Part shown: positions 32,259 through 41,434 of the stretch, one piece after another
Position numbering within the stretch: position 1 is the stretch's first letter
Layout: each line of letters starts with the position of its first letter
NCBI RefSeq assembly: GCF_001612665.1
Contig: NZ_BDAX01000047.1
Location: 1-41,434, forward strand
Direction of reading: 5' to 3'
DNA from: Nocardia alba NBRC 108234
Lineage (GTDB): Bacteria; Actinomycetota; Actinomycetes; Mycobacteriales; Mycobacteriaceae
Length of the DNA stretch: 41,434 nucleotides
Notes under the pieces: model-generated
Databases searched by the model: none
What the model was told of the DNA's origin: nothing
The model's input: the letters and a program-made list of their open reading frames with translations, nothing else
Program-made: the position numbers and the translations under genes

Positions 32259-33677
32259 TCAACCCAGGCGGCGGATGTCGCCGCGGACTCGGTAGAAGCC
32301 GCCGCGGGCGGATTCGGAGACGGCGTCGACGACGTAGCGGGCGCCGGCGAGGCGGATGTCGCGGGGGAATTGGACGTTCCAGGCGGGGTCGTAGCCGGGG
32401 GAGATGACGTGGACGCGTAGGGAGTCGCCGTGTTGGAGGCATTCGACGATGACGCCGGTGCCGGCGTCGGTGGTGAGTTCGAGGGTGGTGCTGGGGGCTA
32501 CGGCGGAGAATTCGGGGGCTTTCACCGAGCGGGTGGTGGGGAGGACGCCCTGGTCGGCGTCGCGGATGGCGGATTCGCTGACGTCCAGGCAGGCCAGGGC
32601 GCCGGAGGTGGTGACCAGGTAGAGCTTTTCGTTGTGGTACTGCATGGAGTAGGCGGAGCCGCAGCCGGTGGCGAGTTTCCACAGGCGGGTGCCGGTGGCG
32701 TCGAAGCAGTAGACCGAGGAGTGGGAGTCGCCGGCGAAGACGTAGCGGCCGTCGGGGGAGGCGGCGCAGGAGAAGACGGCGGCGTCGCACTGGTAGGTGC
32801 GGGTGGCGCTGCCCTGTTTGGTGATCTCCTCGACCTGGTTGTGGGAGGTGCCCGCGTAGACGGTGTCGGATTCCTGCCAGCCGAACAGGACCGCGCCACG
32901 GGTGGACGAATTCCACTGGGAGCGGCCGGTTTCCAGGTGGTACTTGGTGACGCCGGCGCTGTGGCCGTGGTAGACACCGGTGGGGTCTACGCGGACCATC
33001 CAGCCGGAATTGCCCTTGCTGCGGGCTGACCAGAGGGATTCCTCTTCGTGGTCGATGACGGTCAGGCCGCCCGCGGAGTCGGAGGCGGCGAGGATGCCGT
33101 CGTGGATATCGAGCCAGTAGACGTCGTCGGCGGAGACGTCGTAGGCGGCGCGGGGGACCTTGCCGGACAGGTCGTAGACGCGGCCGTCGTCGCAGCCGGC
33201 GTAGATCCAGAAGTCGTCGGCGACGATGCATTTGACCGCGTCGGGCAGTTTGTAGCTGTTGGTGACGACGCCGGCGGGGGAGAGGGTGAAGACCTCGCCG
33301 TCCTCGTTGCCGACCCAGCAGCGCTGGTCGTCGACGAAGATGCCGAAGGCGGAGGCGCCGGAGTCGAAGCGCCACAGCACGGGGGCCGACTTGGCGGTGG
33401 AGCGCTGGCTGGTGATGGTGCGGCGGGTGACGGTGCGGCGTTCGCGCGCGCCCATGACAGCGGGGGCGTAGCCCTTGCGTACCTTTTCGCCGACCTTCTT
33501 CTGCGCGGCGGCCTTCGCCTTGTCCTCGGTGGCGAAGGAACTCGCTTTGGACTGGCCTTGCTCGCCGATCCGGCCGTACCGGATATTGACGTTCGTTCCG
33601 GTGACGACTACCTCGTAGAACTTGTGCGAGGAGCCCGCGTCGTCGGACAGTTCGAGATAGGTGGTTTCGGCGGTCAT
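32259..33677 (-). CDS. WGR-domain beta-propeller protein
   Basis: A 472-residue protein from ATG 33675-33677. Residues 1-75 form a WGR domain (FYEVVVTGTNVNIRYGRIG, then FATEDKAKAAAQKKV; the signature WGR is YGR here), known from PARPs and bacterial MolR-like proteins and thought to bind nucleic acid ends. A basic linker (RERRTVTRRTITSQRSTAKS) follows. Residues ~97-440 hold propeller repeats of the WD40/PQQ type (FGIFVDDQRCWVGNEDGEV, DDFWIYAGCDDGRVYDLSGK, SPDGRYVFAGDSHSSVYCFD, GTRLWKLATG). It is probably a cytoplasmic scaffold. It is cotranscribed with the NERD protein, and the pairing suggests a nucleic-acid-related task. Confidence 0.85.
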   Translation of the reverse strand: MTAETTYLELSDDAGSSHKFYEVVVTGTNVNIRYGRIGEQGQSKASSFATEDKAKAAAQKKVGEKVRKGYAPAVMGARERRTVTRRTITSQRSTAKSAPVLWRFDSGASAFGIFVDDQRCWVGNEDGEVFTLSPAGVVTNSYKLPDAVKCIVADDFWIYAGCDDGRVYDLSGKVPRAAYDVSADDVYWLDIHDGILAASDSAGGLTVIDHEEESLWSARSKGNSGWMVRVDPTGVYHGHSAGVTKYHLETGRSQWNSSTRGAVLFGWQESDTVYAGTSHNQVEEITKQGSATRTYQCDAAVFSCAASPDGRYVFAGDSHSSVYCFDATGTRLWKLATGCGSAYSMQYHNEKLYLVTTSGALACLDVSESAIRDADQGVLPTTRSVKAPEFSAVAPSTTLELTTDAGTGVIVECLQHGDSLRVHVISPGYDPAWNVQFPRDIRLAGARYVVDAVSESARGGFYRVRGDIRRLG

Positions 33678-33824
33678 GCGTCCTCGCTGAGCTCGTGGAG
33701 ATCGAATGCACGAAAAATAGCAAGGGGCACCGACATTGACGCGGCGCTCGTCCGCGCGGGCTATCCGGTCGCCCGCGGATGGAACGAATGCCGTCCGACC
33801 GGCACCGAACCTTCTGGCCGGTGA

Positions 33825-33995
33825 ACAGGCACGTTGGCGGCTCTCATCTGCCTGTGGATACTTCACCCGAAGGGGGTCGCGGCGATGGTCGATGGGCATC
33901 TGCGCGGGCGCGGGATCTTGGAGATACCGATTCTCGGTACCCCGACGGGTCCAACCGGGAAGGTAGTCGGCGGTCGGCGCGACAGGCCGTCTTGA
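33825..33995 (+). pseudogene. possible TetR C-terminal remnant
   Basis: An open frame without a start whose middle (GVAAMVDGHLRGRGILEIPI) resembles the end of a TetR ligand domain and is similar to WGMIDAFLRGRGIAADPEVPI in the TetR protein encoded at 30827-31510. The rest of 33678-34142 shows no gene; it separates two divergent transcription units and should contain their promoters. Confidence 0.25.
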
Positions 33996-34142
33996 TAACG
34001 ACACGCGGCGAAAGGATTGCGGGATCGCTTCGGGTGATAGATGCTGGTCCGACTGTGTAGTGTGCGTGTGGGCGTGACATTTCCGCGACCGTTTCGTAAT
34101 CTTACAGTGACCTGTTCTCGACAACGACTGGTGATCTACATC

Positions 34143-34772
34143 GTGACTGCTTCGCATCGCAAACCGTCGGCTCCCAAGAGCCGGCTGCCGCTGGCCGTGT
34201 GCAGTCTCGCGGCGACTGTTCCCGGCATGTTGATGATGGTGATGCGACCGGGTGCGGCGGAGGTCGAGGCGGTGGCTTCGGTCGAGCCGCTGTCGACGTC
34301 GGCCATCGAGCTCGACCCGATCGCCGCCGCGCCGATGCACGACGCTCCGCAGCCGGGGCCGATCGTCCGGGCAGACGACGAGATGGCGGCGTTGTCGGCG
34401 CTGAAGGTGAAGGTGTTGTGCGGGACGGAGTTCAACGGGACCCTGCCGCACGTGGCGCAGGTCGGAAACCTGTTGCAGAAGATGTTCGGGGTCTCCGATA
34501 TCGGTGGTGCGCACGGTCGCTACGACGGTGATCACGGCGCGGGGCAGGCGCTCGATGTGATGACGGGAAACCTCGCGCTCGGCAACACCATCGCGGATTT
34601 CGTCCTGGCCAACAAGGCGCGCTTCGGTGTCACGTATGTGATCTGGCAGCAGCGGTACAACGACGGTAACGGCTGGTCCTACATGGAGGATCGCGGCAGC
34701 CCGACGCAGAATCACTACGACCACGTGCATATTTCGTTCCAGTCGTCGCACGCGGCCAATATCGCCTGCTGA
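34143..34772 (+). CDS. exported M15/ARB-07466-like peptidase-domain protein
   Basis: It starts at GTG 34143 (GTG 34131 four codons earlier is also possible). A signal sequence follows (SRLPLAVCSLAATVPGMLMM), then a low-complexity stretch. The C-terminal domain (about 95-209) has GAHGRYDGDHGAGQALDVM and NHYDHVHISF. These His/Asp residues match the zinc site of D-Ala-D-Ala carboxypeptidase-like M15 domains and the ARB-07466 type common in Nocardia and relatives. It probably acts on the cell wall; no substrate is proven. It is monocistronic. Confidence 0.78.
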   Translation: MTASHRKPSAPKSRLPLAVCSLAATVPGMLMMVMRPGAAEVEAVASVEPLSTSAIELDPIAAAPMHDAPQPGPIVRADDEMAALSALKVKVLCGTEFNGTLPHVAQVGNLLQKMFGVSDIGGAHGRYDGDHGAGQALDVMTGNLALGNTIADFVLANKARFGVTYVIWQQRYNDGNGWSYMEDRGSPTQNHYDHVHISFQSSHAANIAC

Positions 34773-34911
34773 TCTCGACTCGTGGTCGGCGCTCTGGTGA
34801 GCGTCGAAGTCCACTGAGCAAAAGTGGAACGTGTTCTAGCAATGCTGCCCATTCGGGCGGGCCTGCTCCTACGGTGGGAGGAGGTTCGATTCGACGAAGG
34901 AGCATGCGGAC

Positions 34912-35652
34912 ATGGGACGGTTGGCCGGCAAGGTCGCGGTGATCAGTGGTGGGGCTCGGGGGATGGGGGCGGCGCACGCTCGGCGGTTTGTCGCCGAGGG
35001 GGCGTCGGTGGTGATCGGGGACGTGCTCGATGACGAAGGTGCCACAGTGGCAAAGGAACTCGGGGACGCGGTGGCGTATCGGCATCTCGATGTTCGTGAT
35101 CCGCAGCAGTGGGCGGGGATCGTGGCGGCGGCGGTCGAGGAGTTCGGTGGGCTGCATGTGCTGGTGAACAACGCGGGGATCGTGAATGGGAATCTGCTGG
35201 TGGACTTCGCGTTGGACGAGTGGCAGCGGATCATCGATATCAATCTGACCGGGACGTTTCTCGGGATGCAGGCGGCTGTTCCGGCGATGAAGGCCGCTGG
35301 TGGCGGCTCGATCGTGAATATCTCGTCAGTGGAGGGGATGCGGGGAAGTCCCGGTCTGCACGGGTACACGGCGACGAAGTTCGCGGTGCGTGGGCTCACC
35401 AAGTCGGCGGCACTCGAGCTCGCGCCGCAGGGAATTCGGGTGAATTCGGTGCATCCGGGGATGATCTCCACGCCGATGACCGAGGGGATTCCGGCGGACT
35501 TCTTGCAGATTCCGCTCGCGCGCGCGGCCGAGCCGGACGAGGTGTCGACGCTGGTGGCCTATCTGGCATCGGACGAGTCCTCGTACTCGACCGGCGCGGA
35601 GTTCGTGGTGGACGGCGGCCTCACCGTCGGTGTACCGCACAAGAGCTTCTGA
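34912..35652 (+). CDS. SDR-family oxidoreductase (hydroxysteroid dehydrogenase-like)
   Basis: A 246-residue classical short-chain dehydrogenase. The cofactor loop is SGGARGMGAAHA, D60 region HLDVRDPQQW, NNAG (about 83-86), catalytic Ser in IVNISSVEGM and YTATK (Tyr/Lys). The tail VDGGLTVG is typical. The sequence style (KVAVISGGARGMGAAHAR) is like the mycobacterial 3-alpha/20-beta-hydroxysteroid dehydrogenase group, so NADH-linked oxidation of a steroid or similar alcohol is likely. AAGGAG lies 8 nt before the ATG. No pathway neighbours. Confidence 0.9.
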   Translation: MGRLAGKVAVISGGARGMGAAHARRFVAEGASVVIGDVLDDEGATVAKELGDAVAYRHLDVRDPQQWAGIVAAAVEEFGGLHVLVNNAGIVNGNLLVDFALDEWQRIIDINLTGTFLGMQAAVPAMKAAGGGSIVNISSVEGMRGSPGLHGYTATKFAVRGLTKSAALELAPQGIRVNSVHPGMISTPMTEGIPADFLQIPLARAAEPDEVSTLVAYLASDESSYSTGAEFVVDGGLTVGVPHKSF

Positions 35653-35722
35653 CCTGGCGCGTAGCGCTTGTGGGTGATCGGCGCACCCGAACGGGTGATC
35701 TCGGCGCGCGAAAGCGAGGAAG

Positions 35723-36265
35723 ATGGGGAGTATGGCCCCCAACAGTGCGAAATATCTGATCAGCAACGGCACCGACGACCGGGTGTCGCTTTTCGATGAC
35801 GGGCGCGTGAAGGTTTGGTCGACCACCCACTTGTGGACCGAGGAAAGCCGCGAGCGGCACAACGCTCTCGGTGAGACCGTGCTGCTCGGCATCGGGCGCA
35901 CACTCGGTGAGCCCGGTCCCGTGGATCGGCGTCAGCAGTGTGACGCGGAGTTCGAGCTGGACCCGGCGAAGGGTCACACGGTGGCTGCCACCGTCGGCGC
36001 GGACAACGGGACGTTCGTGCAGTTCTTCCACGACGGCAAGATCGCTGTCGGCAACGACGGTCGCGATGTGGCGACGGTGTTCAACGCGGGCCGGGAAACC
36101 ACGTCGGCTCGCGGAGCGAACGGTGTGGGCGGGTCGGTGATGGTCACCTTCGGTGGCAGCTACCGGCCGAGGACCAAGCGTGAGAGTGACTTTCAGGTGG
36201 AATTGAGCGAGGCCACGGCCCCGCGGCCCAACCGGCTGTACAAGGACGAGTTCCTGGTGAAGTAG
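35723..36265 (+). CDS. hypothetical protein (180 aa)
   Basis: A soluble protein with no signal peptide and no family that I recognise. It is rich in beta-strand-like segments (VSLFDDGRVKVWSTTHLW, GTFVQFFHDGKIAVGNDGRD, VGGSVMVTFGGSYRPR). It starts at ATG 35723, or at the ATG three codons later (35732). It is 70 nt after the SDR gene on the same strand and ends just before a strong bidirectional terminator. Confidence 0.7.
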   Translation: MGSMAPNSAKYLISNGTDDRVSLFDDGRVKVWSTTHLWTEESRERHNALGETVLLGIGRTLGEPGPVDRRQQCDAEFELDPAKGHTVAATVGADNGTFVQFFHDGKIAVGNDGRDVATVFNAGRETTSARGANGVGGSVMVTFGGSYRPRTKRESDFQVELSEATAPRPNRLYKDEFLVK

Positions 36266-36273
36266 TCGGCGAT

Positions 36274-36300
36274 CCGGGGCGACCGAGCTGGTCGCCCCGG
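36274..36300. terminator. bidirectional hairpin terminator
   Basis: CCGGGGCGACC (36274-36284), loop GAGCT, GGTCGCCCCGG (36290-36300): a perfect 11-bp stem exactly in the gap between two convergent genes (ends at 36265 and 36311). Confidence 0.85.
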
Positions 36301-36310
36301 CACCGGTTCG

Positions 36311-36622
36311 TCAGCCGTAGTAGCAGACGTAGTGCATGGTGTCGACGACCTCGATGTCGAACGAGCTGTCACCGGGGATCTTGAACGACTCGCCCGCACG
36401 GTAGGTGACGGCCTCGGTCGTGCCGGCCAGGGTCACGTTGGCCTCGCCCGCGACCAGCTCCATGATCTCCGGAGCGTTGGTGGTGAAGGTGAGCGAGGAC
36501 GGCTGGATCACGCCGACCGACACCGAGGCGCCATCGGGCAACTCGAGGCTGTAGCTGACGCACTTGCCGCCGAAGTAGACGTTGGCCTTCTTGCTGACGG
36601 AGACGTTCTCGAACTTCGACAT
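36311..36622 (-). CDS. ppnP: pyrimidine/purine nucleoside phosphorylase
   Basis: A 103-residue cupin-like protein of the YaiE/DUF1255 (PpnP) family, which phosphorolyses nucleosides to base and ribose-1-phosphate. It has NVSVSKKANVYFGGKCVSYS, VGVIQPSSLTFTTNAPEIM and the C-terminal SFKIPGDSSFDIEVVDTMHY, at the normal family length. ATG 36622 is 38 nt after the lipA stop, and a short inverted repeat (GGGTCC/GGACCC, 36623-36650) lies between, so it may be read partly from the lip operon. Confidence 0.9.
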   Translation of the reverse strand: MSKFENVSVSKKANVYFGGKCVSYSLELPDGASVSVGVIQPSSLTFTTNAPEIMELVAGEANVTLAGTTEAVTYRAGESFKIPGDSSFDIEVVDTMHYVCYYG

Positions 36623-36660
36623 GGGTCCTTCCGAGGGAGTGAGGGGACCCTTAGTCTAGG

Positions 36661-37683
36661 TCAGCTGCCGAAGCGGGCCAGGACCGCGCTGGCTTCCTGG
36701 GAGGCGGTGCCTTCCTTGGCGAGGTGGGCCATGGCTTCGGGGATCTCGCGGCCGTGATGGGTCATCGCCTGGGCGTAGAGGCGGCCTGCTCGGTAGGAGG
36801 AGCGGACCAGGGGGCCTGCCATCACGCCGGCGAAGCCGAGTTCTTCGGCGAACCGGGAGTGCTCGACGAATTCCTCCGGCTTCACCCAGCGGTCGACCGG
36901 GTGGTGGCGGGGGCTGGGGCGCAGGTACTGGGTGATGGTGAGGATGTCGCAGCCCGCTGCGTGGAGGTCGCGCATCGCCTCGGTGACCTCGTCGGGGGTC
37001 TCGCCCATGCCGAGGATGAGGTTGGACTTGGTGACCAGGCCCGCCTCGCGGGCGGCGGTGAGCACGGCGAGGGAGCGTTCGTAGCGGAAGGCGGGGCGGA
37101 TGCGCTTGAAGATGCGCGGCACCGTTTCCAGGTTGTGCGCGAGGACCTCGGGGCGCGAGGAGAAGACCTCGGCCAGCTGGGTGGGGTCGGCGTTGAAGTC
37201 GGGGATGAGGAGTTCGACGCCGGTGGCGGGGTTGCTCGCCTTGATGGCGCGCACGGTCTCGGCGTAGAGCCAGGCGCCGCCGTCGTCGAGGTCGTCGCGG
37301 GCGACGCCGGTGATCGTGGAGTAGCGCAGGCCCATCGACTGGACGCTCTCGGCGACGCGGCGGGGCTCGTCGCGGTCGAGGGCGGCGGGCTTGCCGGTGT
37401 CGATCTGGCAGAAATCGCAGCGGCGGGTGCACTGCTCACCGCCGATGAGGAAGGTGGCCTCGCGGTCTTCCCAGCATTCGAAGATGTTGGGGCAGCCCGC
37501 TTCCTCGCAGACGGTGTGCAGGCCCTCGGACTTCACCAGGCTCTTGAGCTCGGTGTATTCGGGGCCCATGGTGGCACGGGTGCGAATCCACTGGGGTTTG
37601 CGCTCGATCGGGGTCTGCGCGTTGCGCGCTTCGATGCGCAGCAGCTTGCGTCCGGCGGGGGCAGAGGCGTCTACGGAACTCAC
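36661..37683 (-). CDS. lipA: lipoyl synthase
   Basis: A radical-SAM enzyme that inserts two sulfurs into protein-bound octanoyl groups to make lipoyl cofactor. It carries the auxiliary cluster cysteines C59, C64 and C70 (HTVCEEAGCPNIFEC) and the radical-SAM CTRRCDFC (C85, C89, C92). The C-terminal RSSYRAG motif of the family is present near residue 295. The length of 340 residues is usual for actinobacteria. It overlaps lipB by ATGA and works on the E2 subunit encoded upstream. Confidence 0.98.
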   Translation of the reverse strand: MSSVDASAPAGRKLLRIEARNAQTPIERKPQWIRTRATMGPEYTELKSLVKSEGLHTVCEEAGCPNIFECWEDREATFLIGGEQCTRRCDFCQIDTGKPAALDRDEPRRVAESVQSMGLRYSTITGVARDDLDDGGAWLYAETVRAIKASNPATGVELLIPDFNADPTQLAEVFSSRPEVLAHNLETVPRIFKRIRPAFRYERSLAVLTAAREAGLVTKSNLILGMGETPDEVTEAMRDLHAAGCDILTITQYLRPSPRHHPVDRWVKPEEFVEHSRFAEELGFAGVMAGPLVRSSYRAGRLYAQAMTHHGREIPEAMAHLAKEGTASQEASAVLARFGS

Positions 37684-38429
37684 CGCACCGACTCTACGCT
37701 CGGGGCCTGCGTGTTCGTCGGCGCGGTGGTGCGATCAATGTCATGCGGCGAGACGGGAATTTCACCGTCCAGCGCGGCGACGATCGCGGCGGCGACGAGC
37801 GGCTTGACTTCGGCGACGGTGACTTCGCGGCCGAGTTCGCGGGTCAGGGTGGTGACGCCCGCGTCCTTGATGCCGCAGGGCACGATCGCCTGGAAGCCGT
37901 CGAGGGCGGAATCGCAGTTCAGGGAGATGCCGTGCAGGGCGACACCGCGCTGCACCCGCACCCCGATCGCGGCGATCTTGCGCTCGGCGAGCAGGTCGGT
38001 GGCGGGCAGCCACACCCCGGAGCGGCCGTCGACGCGGCCGCAGGTGATCCCGAAACCGCTGACGACCTGGATCAGTGCCTCTTCCAGGCGCCGGACGTAG
38101 TGGACGACATCGACGGGCTCGGCGAGACGGATGATCGGGTAGCCGACGAGCTGACCCGGACCGTGCCAGGTGATCTTGCCGCCGCGATCGACCTCCACGA
38201 CGGGGCTGCCGTCGATCGGCAGATCCTCGGCCTCGGTGCGGCGGCCCGCGGTGTAGACCGACGGGTGCTCGAGCAGGAACAGCCGGTCGGAACCTGCTCC
38301 GGCGGCGCGCTGATCGGCGGTCTGCCGTTGCAGCTCCCAGGCGGCGTGGTAATCGATGAGTCCGAGATCCTCGACCACGATCGGGGTCGTATCGAATCGA
38401 GCGGACGCGGTGGGGCGCGTGTCGTTCAC
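37680..38429 (-). CDS. lipB: octanoyltransferase
   Basis: It transfers octanoate from acyl carrier protein to lipoyl domains. The signature RGGKITWHGPGQLVGYP lies at 82-98, the catalytic Lys at K151 (AERKIAAIGV) and the catalytic Cys at C185 (IVPCGI). At 249 residues it is full length. It is translationally coupled to lipA. A 123-nt gap separates it from the acetyltransferase gene upstream, so a local promoter is possible. Confidence 0.98.
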   Translation of the reverse strand: MNDTRPTASARFDTTPIVVEDLGLIDYHAAWELQRQTADQRAAGAGSDRLFLLEHPSVYTAGRRTEAEDLPIDGSPVVEVDRGGKITWHGPGQLVGYPIIRLAEPVDVVHYVRRLEEALIQVVSGFGITCGRVDGRSGVWLPATDLLAERKIAAIGVRVQRGVALHGISLNCDSALDGFQAIVPCGIKDAGVTTLTRELGREVTVAEVKPLVAAAIVAALDGEIPVSPHDIDRTTAPTNTQAPSVESVR

Positions 38430-38552
38430 GCCTGTGACGTTACGCCTCGGGGGTCGGGCCGGTCTGCCCGCCCGCTGGCGGCACTCAGACCCTGCGGAGG
38501 TGTCCTGTCCGGTGAGCGCCCGGCACCGCGCACTCGTGGGGAGCGGGCCGAT

Positions 38553-39056
38553 TCACGGTTCGATCGGGAAGTTTCGCTGCATGAGGGTGAGGTCCATCCA
38601 GCGGCCGAATTTGTGGCCGACCTCGGGGAGTTCGCCGACGGTGATGAAACCGAAGCGTTCGTGCAGGACTATCGAGGCGCTGTTGCCGGTTTCGATGGCG
38701 GCGACCATGGCGTGGACGCGGCCGGAATCTATTGCGCGCGTGATCAATTCGGTCAGCAATGTGGTGGCCACGCCGCGGCGGTGGAACCGGCTGTCGACAT
38801 AGACGGAGTTCTCCACGGTGAACCGGTAGCCAGATTTGGGGCGCCACTGGCCGTAGGAGGCGTAGCCGGCGACCTCGCCGTCGATCTCGGCGATCAGGAT
38901 CGGCATGGCGGCGGCGGTGCGGGTGTCGAACCAGGCGAGGCGGTCGTCCAGGTCGACTTCGTCGGTGTCCCAGATCGCGGTCGACTCGGCGATGTTGGTG
39001 TTGTGGATGACGAGAACGGCGGGCAGATCGTCCTTGTCGGCGTCGCGGATCAGCAT
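38553..39056 (-). CDS. GNAT acetyltransferase (phosphinothricin acetyltransferase-like)
   Basis: A 167-residue acetyl-CoA-dependent N-acetyltransferase. ENSVYVDSRFHRRGVATTLL holds motif A (RRGVAT) for CoA binding, and AMVAAIETGNSASIVLHERF the motif B helix. The overall pattern (IRDADKDDLPAVLVIHNTNI, WDTDEVDLDDRLAWF) is that of Pat/Bar-like enzymes acting on phosphinothricin or methionine sulfone-type amines. It lies 4 nt after the epimerase gene stop. Such a gene is absent from the equivalent mycobacterial operon. Confidence 0.9.
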   Translation of the reverse strand: MLIRDADKDDLPAVLVIHNTNIAESTAIWDTDEVDLDDRLAWFDTRTAAAMPILIAEIDGEVAGYASYGQWRPKSGYRFTVENSVYVDSRFHRRGVATTLLTELITRAIDSGRVHAMVAAIETGNSASIVLHERFGFITVGELPEVGHKFGRWMDLTLMQRNFPIEP

Positions 39057-39060
39057 CGGT

Positions 39061-39954
39061 TCACCCTCGGTCGACGGCGGCGGACAGCGCGGCGCCGATG
39101 GTCGGGTGTCGGTGGGTGTACCCGGCGTCCTCGAGCACCGCGGGAATGGCGCGTGGGCCGTGCAGGATCGAGTCGGCCAGCTCTCCGACCAGGGCTCGCA
39201 CCGCGAAACCGGGAACGATGAACGGGGTCGGCCGGTGCAGCGCGCGGCCGAGGGCGCGGGTGAATTCCGCGTTGGTGACGGGAGCTGGGCCGGTAGCGTT
39301 GAGCGGGCCGGAGATCTCGGGGTGGGTGAGCGCGAAAACGATGGCGCCCACCTCGTCGTCCAGGGAGATCCAGGGAAAGTACTGGCGGCCGCTGCCGAGC
39401 CGTCCGCCGAGGCCGGCCCAGTACAGGGGGTGCAGTTTGGCGAGCATGCCGCCGTTGGGGGCCAGCACCACGGCGCTGCGGATCAGCACGGCGCGCACAC
39501 CGGCCGCGGTGGCGGTTTCGGTGGCGGCTTCCCAGTCCTGACACAACCTGGCCAGGAAATCTGTTCCGGCGGGCGATGTCTCGTCGATGACGGCGTCACC
39601 GGTCTCGCTGCCGTAGTAGTGCGCGCCGCTGGCATTGACCAGTGTCGGCACGCCCGCGGCGGCCACCGCGGTGGCGAGGACGTCGGTGGGGGTGATGCGG
39701 CTGTCACGCAGCAACTGCTTGTAACGGCCGTCCCAGCGACGGTCGGCGATGCCGGCGCCGCACAGGTTCACGACCGCGTCGGCCCCGCGCAACGCCCGCT
39801 CGTCGAGGCGGGCGTGCGCGGGATCCCACGTGAATTCGTCCGGTGCGGCGGCAGCGCGCCGCACCAGACGACAGACCTGGTGCCCGTCGCGGCGCAGTGC
39901 CGCGACGAGCGCAGTCCCGATCAGGCCGGACGAACCGGCGATGACCACCTTCAT
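39061..39954 (-). CDS. TIGR01777-family NAD(P)-binding epimerase-like protein
   Basis: A 297-residue extended-SDR-fold protein. It has the Rossmann loop VIAGSSGLIGTALVAAL, VNLCGAGIADRRWDGRYKQ, NASGAHYYGSETGDAVIDE, and the C-terminal DUF1731-like end (PFIVPGFAVRALVGELADSI). Orthologues sit between the E2 and lipoate genes in mycobacteria (Rv2216). The substrate is unknown. It starts 12 nt after the sucB stop. Confidence 0.93.
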   Translation of the reverse strand: MKVVIAGSSGLIGTALVAALRRDGHQVCRLVRRAAAAPDEFTWDPAHARLDERALRGADAVVNLCGAGIADRRWDGRYKQLLRDSRITPTDVLATAVAAAGVPTLVNASGAHYYGSETGDAVIDETSPAGTDFLARLCQDWEAATETATAAGVRAVLIRSAVVLAPNGGMLAKLHPLYWAGLGGRLGSGRQYFPWISLDDEVGAIVFALTHPEISGPLNATGPAPVTNAEFTRALGRALHRPTPFIVPGFAVRALVGELADSILHGPRAIPAVLEDAGYTHRHPTIGAALSAAVDRG

Positions 39955-39966
39955 CGAATTCCTCGG

Positions 39967-41434
<1,468 letters not shown>

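Noticed and set aside
33996..34142. ydaO (c-di-AMP) riboswitch before the cell-wall peptidase-like gene
   Set aside because: Considered because actinobacterial cell-wall hydrolase genes often carry one, but I could not see the conserved core blocks in this short leader.
33678..34814. Extension of the WGR gene upstream to 851 codons
   Set aside because: The extra part is Arg/His-rich shadow sequence antisense to the exported M15-like gene; the WGR domain begins directly at ATG 33677.
36724..39221. Two long antisense frames over lipA, lipB and the acetyltransferase
   Set aside because: They mirror genes with intact catalytic motifs and have Gly/Ala/Val-rich shadow composition and no ribosome binding sites.

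Overview
The window is high-GC actinobacterial DNA, most likely from Nocardia or a close relative in the Mycobacteriales. The best anchor is the right end, where sucB (E2), a TIGR01777 epimerase, an acetyltransferase, lipB and lipA run in the order known from mycobacteria (dlaT-Rv2216-lipB-lipA). Small genes overlapping by ATGA, GTG starts and XRE-TPR regulators fit the same group. No rRNA, tRNA or CRISPR array was seen.

Layout. 1-8.7 kb: a membrane Ser/Thr kinase, then an unusually damaged stretch. It holds a lipoprotein gene with two compensating frameshifts, a DoxX-like membrane protein, a MoaD-like gene behind a BNR/sialidase-like beta-propeller gene broken in an A8 tract, an XRE-ImmA/IrrE peptidase gene with several frameshifts, and a P-loop ATPase remnant that ends just after its Walker A motif. 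A ~100 bp degenerate copy of the moaD 3' end lies 2.7 kb from the intact gene. 9-15.7 kb: an intact four-gene type I restriction-modification operon (hsdM, an extra zinc-ribbon/DUF4145-HEPN-like gene, hsdS, hsdR). 15.7-17.3 kb: a truncated 2'-5' RNA ligase-like fragment and a complete IS630-family element whose transposase stop codon falls on the CTAG target.

17.4-28.5 kb: a four-gene minus-strand operon (Gfo/Idh/MocA oxidoreductase, SAM methyltransferase, family 2 glycosyltransferase, full-length valyl-tRNA synthetase) in which the last three genes are translationally coupled. Next come three small coupled genes of unknown function, divergent from an XRE-TPR regulator gene coupled to an APH-type kinase gene. 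A 2'-5' RNA ligase-like gene and a convergent uracil-DNA-glycosylase-like gene follow. 28.5-31.5 kb: a minus-strand operon (71-aa protein, 503-aa helical-repeat protein, SRPBCC-like protein, UDG-like protein) divergent from a TetR regulator, with three near-identical palindromes between them. 31.6-36.3 kb: NERD-domain protein, WGR/beta-propeller protein, secreted M15/ARB-07466-like protein, SDR dehydrogenase and an unknown protein. 36.3-41.4 kb: ppnP and the lipoate/2-oxoacid dehydrogenase genes, core metabolism.

The most interesting candidates are the HEPN-like gene inside the hsd operon (compare PrrC inside the EcoprrI locus), the 12-bp repeats in hsdS that should set target spacer length, and the glycosyltransferase/methyltransferase/oxidoreductase operon ending in a coupled valS, which looks like an uncharacterised biosynthetic or self-resistance cassette.
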